NCBI GenBank assembly: GCA_017534835.1
Contig: JAFXVT010000033.1
Span: 1 to 35,128 of the forward strand
Reading direction: 5' to 3'
Origin: Ruminococcus sp.
Lineage (GTDB): Bacteria; Bacillota; Clostridia; Oscillospirales; Ruminococcaceae
Length of the DNA: 35,128 bases
Below, one piece after another: positions 32,949 to 35,128 of the stretch (position 1 is its first letter; the number at the start of each line of letters is the position of its first letter). The notes under the pieces were generated by a model. That model did not search any database. It saw nothing but the letters and a program-made list of their open reading frames with translations, and was not told the DNA's origin. The translations under genes and the position numbers were made by a program.

Positions 32949-33437
32949 ATGGAGCTGATGATCTCTATCAAGGGACATAAATATACAGTCACCGATAAAA
33001 AGCAGTCAAGGCTTCTTTATACTATGAAGAAAAAGGCTTTCGGCGGAAACAGGTACCTGCTTCTCGACGCGAGCAATTACCAGCTTTACACGATAGTGCA
33101 GATAAGTGATGACAGAAAACCTGCTTTTGCTATAACTCACAACGACGTTTCCATAATGACGCTCGAGTGCAAATCCCTCTTCCTTGACCCCACTATCACG
33201 GTCAATGGAAAGGATACCGCAGGAACAGAGATAAAGTATGCTATCGCAAGTAAGGATCACAGGGACTTTCAGCTGCTGAAGGACGATATGGCTGTAGGAA
33301 CACTCAGGACCCTTGTAACTGTTGGCGGCGAGCTGCAGTATGAGATCACCATTGAAGATAAGCTTTTTGATGATTACATCCCTCTTTTTGCTGTTGCGGT
33401 CGATATGACATTCGGCGATATGAACAGAGGCAAATAA
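32949..33437 (+). CDS. Unrecognised beta-rich protein between argD and argF
   Basis: A 162-residue soluble protein without signal or membrane segment. It alternates short hydrophobic strands and charged turns (RYLLLDASNYQLYTIVQI, KPAFAITHNDVSIM), which is reminiscent of LURP-one/Tubby-C-like beta-barrels, but I cannot confirm this. GGAGG at the end of argD serves as its ribosome site and its ATG lies 3 bp past the argD stop, so it is translated with argD; argF follows after 20 bp. No known arginine function. Confidence 0.75.
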   Translation: MELMISIKGHKYTVTDKKQSRLLYTMKKKAFGGNRYLLLDASNYQLYTIVQISDDRKPAFAITHNDVSIMTLECKSLFLDPTITVNGKDTAGTEIKYAIASKDHRDFQLLKDDMAVGTLRTLVTVGGELQYEITIEDKLFDDYIPLFAVAVDMTFGDMNRGK

Positions 33438-33457
33438 CAGACTGAAAGGATACAGAT

Positions 33458-34363
33458 ATGAAACACCTGCTTAAAATGCTCGATCTGAGCACAGAAGAAA
33501 TAACAGAGATACTCGACCTTGCAGACCAGCTCAAATATGAGCTCAAGCACGGCATACCCCATCCCCACCTCAAGGGCAAGACCCTCGGTATGATATTCCA
33601 GAAGGCTTCGACACGTACAAGGGTTTCGTTCGAGACAGGTATGTACCAGCTCGGCGGATACCCGCTCTTTCTCTCCTCCAATGACCTCCAGATAGGCAGA
33701 GGTGAGCCTGTTCAGGATACAGCACGTGTACTTTCACGCTATCTCAGCGGTATAATGATACGCACATTCGAGCAGAAAGAGGTCGAGGACCTCGCAAAAT
33801 ACGGCAATATCCCGATAATCAACGGTCTTACCGATTTCTGCCACCCCTGTCAGGTGCTTGCCGACCTTATGACTATCCGCGAATTCAAGGGTAAGCTCTC
33901 GGGTCTGAAGATGTGCTTTGTCGGCGACGGAAACAATATGGCTAATTCCCTTATCGTGGGCGGACTCAAGACAGGTATGAGCGTTTCTATCGCTTGCCCT
34001 GCCGATTATCAGCCGCCGAAGGAGATACTCGATTTTGCTGCCGGCTACGGCGACAAGTTCGAGATGGTGGAGTCTCCGGCACAGGCTGCAAAGGACGCAG
34101 ATGTACTTATCACCGATGTATGGGCATCAATGGGTCAGGAGGACGAGGCTGAAAAACGCAGAAAGGCGTTCGACGGCTATCAGATAAACGACGATATAAT
34201 GGCTGTTGCGAAGGAAGATGCAATGGTGCTTCACTGCCTGCCTGCACATCGTGAGGAAGAGATAACCGAGAAGGTATTCGAGGCTCACGCAAAGGAGATA
34301 TTCGAGGAGGCAGAGAACCGTCTCCACGCTCAGAAGGCTGTAATGGTCAAGCTTATGGCATAA
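33458..34363 (+). CDS. argF: Ornithine carbamoyltransferase
   Basis: A 301-residue enzyme making citrulline from ornithine and carbamoyl phosphate. The carbamoyl-phosphate motif STRTR (51-55), HPCQ (129-132) and the ornithine-binding HCLPAHR (from His259) are all intact, and the length is normal for anabolic OTCases. AAAGGA precedes the ATG. It is the last gene of argD-unknown-argF, followed by a strong terminator. With this gene the window covers all steps from N-acetylglutamate to arginine. Confidence 0.96.
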   Translation: MKHLLKMLDLSTEEITEILDLADQLKYELKHGIPHPHLKGKTLGMIFQKASTRTRVSFETGMYQLGGYPLFLSSNDLQIGRGEPVQDTARVLSRYLSGIMIRTFEQKEVEDLAKYGNIPIINGLTDFCHPCQVLADLMTIREFKGKLSGLKMCFVGDGNNMANSLIVGGLKTGMSVSIACPADYQPPKEILDFAAGYGDKFEMVESPAQAAKDADVLITDVWASMGQEDEAEKRRKAFDGYQINDDIMAVAKEDAMVLHCLPAHREEEITEKVFEAHAKEIFEEAENRLHAQKAVMVKLMA

Positions 34364-34394
34364 GGCAGCAGAGCGGAAGCTTCAATATGAATAA

Positions 34395-34424
34395 AAAACG
34401 GACGTCGGGAGATGTCCGTTTTTG
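34395..34424 (+). terminator. Terminator after argF
   Basis: AAAACGGAC (34395-34403) pairs with GTCCGTTTT (34414-34422), followed by TTG. The T-run ends where the next -35 (TTGACA) begins. Confidence 0.9.
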
Positions 34425-34453
34425 TTGACATACCGACAGTTGAATAATAAAAT
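34425..34453 (+). promoter_or_regulatory. Promoter of the small membrane-protein gene
   Basis: TTGACA (34425-34430), 17-bp spacer, TAAAAT (34448-34453). It abuts the argF terminator. Confidence 0.85.
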
Positions 34454-34471
34454 AGTACAGGAGGTGATAGA

Positions 34472-34840
34472 GTGGAAAATACGATAATTGGCGTTGTAGG
34501 CGCAGCAGTCGGTCTCGTTGGATTTGTTATGTTCATCAGGGCGCTTTCATTCCGGCTTGGCGGAGCCCGGACGCTGGGACGCATTGTGTCAGCGCGTGAA
34601 GAGAGCCGCGGAAGATATGTGCATAAGGTCGAGTATCAGGCAGAGGGGGAGAGCATAGTCAGCGAGGATACGGCAGGCTACAGCCAGCCGCTGTCGGCAG
34701 GCGAGGAGCTCCTTCTGATATATAAGAAAAGCGCTCCGGAGCAGTTCCGAACTGTTCGCGAGATGCGCATAAATATGCTTGGATTCGGGCTTTTAGCGGT
34801 TATGGGAGCAGCTTTTGTAGTACGGTTCCTGATACTGTAG
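34472..34840 (+). CDS. Small membrane protein, DUF3592-like
   Basis: A 122-residue protein starting with GTG, preceded by AGGAGGTG five bases upstream. A first helix (about 5-25), a soluble beta-rich middle (about 33-90; GRIVSAREESRGRYVHKVEYQ) and a last helix (about 100-121) resemble DUF3592 proteins, with an external beta domain between two helices. The spacing between promoter and start is short (18 bp). Function unknown. It lies directly upstream of an rRNA promoter. Confidence 0.75.
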   Translation: MENTIIGVVGAAVGLVGFVMFIRALSFRLGGARTLGRIVSAREESRGRYVHKVEYQAEGESIVSEDTAGYSQPLSAGEELLLIYKKSAPEQFRTVREMRINMLGFGLLAVMGAAFVVRFLIL

Positions 34841-34883
34841 CATAATGCACAAAAAGAAAGCAAAAATTTTGATAACCTTTTAG

Positions 34884-34912
34884 TTGACAAGAGACGAAGT
34901 ACGTGCTATAAT
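34884..34912 (+). promoter_or_regulatory. rRNA operon promoter
   Basis: Perfect consensus TTGACA (34884-34889), 17-bp spacer, TATAAT (34907-34912), with an A/T-rich UP-element-like stretch upstream (about 34850-34883). It lies 200 bp before the predicted 16S start. Confidence 0.92.
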
Positions 34913-34918
34913 AATTAA

Positions 34919-35112
34919 GTCGCCACGAGAGAGCGACGAAAACAAACGGCATCTTGAAAATTGAACAATGCAAGAAAAAGTAACGACCCTTGAGATTCTT
35001 TTGAGAAAAAGAATGAACTCAAGCAAGAGTAAAAAATGCGCAGTAATAACGCAAGCGTTATTGAACAGGATTAAGATATTTTAGTTGCGGAAACGTGACT
35101 GATATATACTAT
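34919..35112 (+). other. rRNA leader with processing hairpins
   Basis: The leader carries GTCGC/GCGAC (34919-34937), a long hairpin CTTGAG-ATTCTTTT paired with AAAAGAAT-GAA-CTCAAG (34989-35023), and AATAACG/CGTTATT (35045-35062). These are the expected antitermination and RNase III processing elements of an rRNA leader. No gene is seen. Confidence 0.7.
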
Positions 35113-35128
35113 TTAATAAAGAGTTTGA
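35113..35128 (+). rRNA. 16S rRNA, 5' end only
   Basis: The window ends in AGAGTTTGA (35120-35128), the universal start of the 27F primer site. By that position the 5' end of 16S would be near 35113. The identity is supported by the strong upstream promoter and structured leader. The rest of the gene lies beyond the window. Confidence 0.85.

Noticed and set aside
31698-32978. 426-residue minus-strand open frame opposite argD
   Set aside because: Argument as for other antisense frames: argD is certain, and the opposite frame is Leu/Ser/Cys/Val-rich with no domain and no start signal.
1-35128. CRISPR arrays, insertion sequences or prophage genes
   Set aside because: No regularly spaced repeats, transposase, integrase or phage structural genes were seen anywhere in the window.

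Overview
The window reads as chromosomal DNA of a low-to-mid GC, Gram-positive, anaerobic plant-fibre degrader, most likely a Ruminococcus close to the cellulosome-making species (R. flavefaciens / R. champanellensis group). The basis is three large secreted polysaccharidases that carry Ruminococcus-style dockerins, strong Shine-Dalgarno sites, TTGACA/TATAAT promoters with 16-18 bp spacers, a [FeFe]-hydrogenase maturase, and SERCA-like and RimJ-like Firmicutes housekeeping genes. I assign the genus by protein style and cannot confirm it, because only about 16 bases of the 16S gene are present.

Layout. 1-500: tRNA-Glu and tRNA-Met on the minus strand with a consensus promoter and terminators. 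497-1778: two minus-strand GNAT acetyltransferases. 2167-6033: a bifunctional xylanase (CBM22-GH10-CBM22-dockerin-GH43-CBM6). 6034-6633: a long intergenic region with terminators and a candidate independently transcribed small RNA. 6634-7608: an HMGL-type aldolase. 7609-7905: a run of folded RNA elements. 7906-10542: a SERCA-like Ca2+ P-type ATPase. 10592-10993: a zinc-ribbon membrane protein on the minus strand. 11271-14033: a dockerin-bearing GH43 arabinanase. 14188-16728: a dockerin-bearing pectate lyase on the minus strand. 17046-18647: a VWA-domain lipoprotein. 18700-19990: a PP-loop TtcA-like protein and a PNPOx-like flavin/PLP-fold protein on the minus strand. 20244-22879: an LDH/MDH-family dehydrogenase, hydF and a DUF2809-like membrane protein.

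23098-34363 is a nearly complete arginine biosynthesis region: argG; then a deaminase-argH-two small unknown genes-argC-GNAT-argJ-argB operon; then argD-unknown-argF. ArgJ recycles the acetyl group, ArgB, ArgC and ArgD carry acetylglutamate to acetylornithine, and ArgF, ArgG and ArgH finish arginine. A textbook ARG box and a second weaker one lie upstream of the argG promoter. The right edge holds a small membrane protein and an rRNA promoter and leader running into 16S.

The points most worth a second look are the unassigned small RNA (about 6311-6428), the folded leader or terminator cluster before the Ca2+ ATPase, the LDH-scaffold enzyme with an MDH-like Arg in its substrate loop, and the small uncharacterised genes (including a short GNAT that could be an N-acetylglutamate synthase) built into the arginine operon. 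I see no CRISPR array, prophage or insertion sequence.
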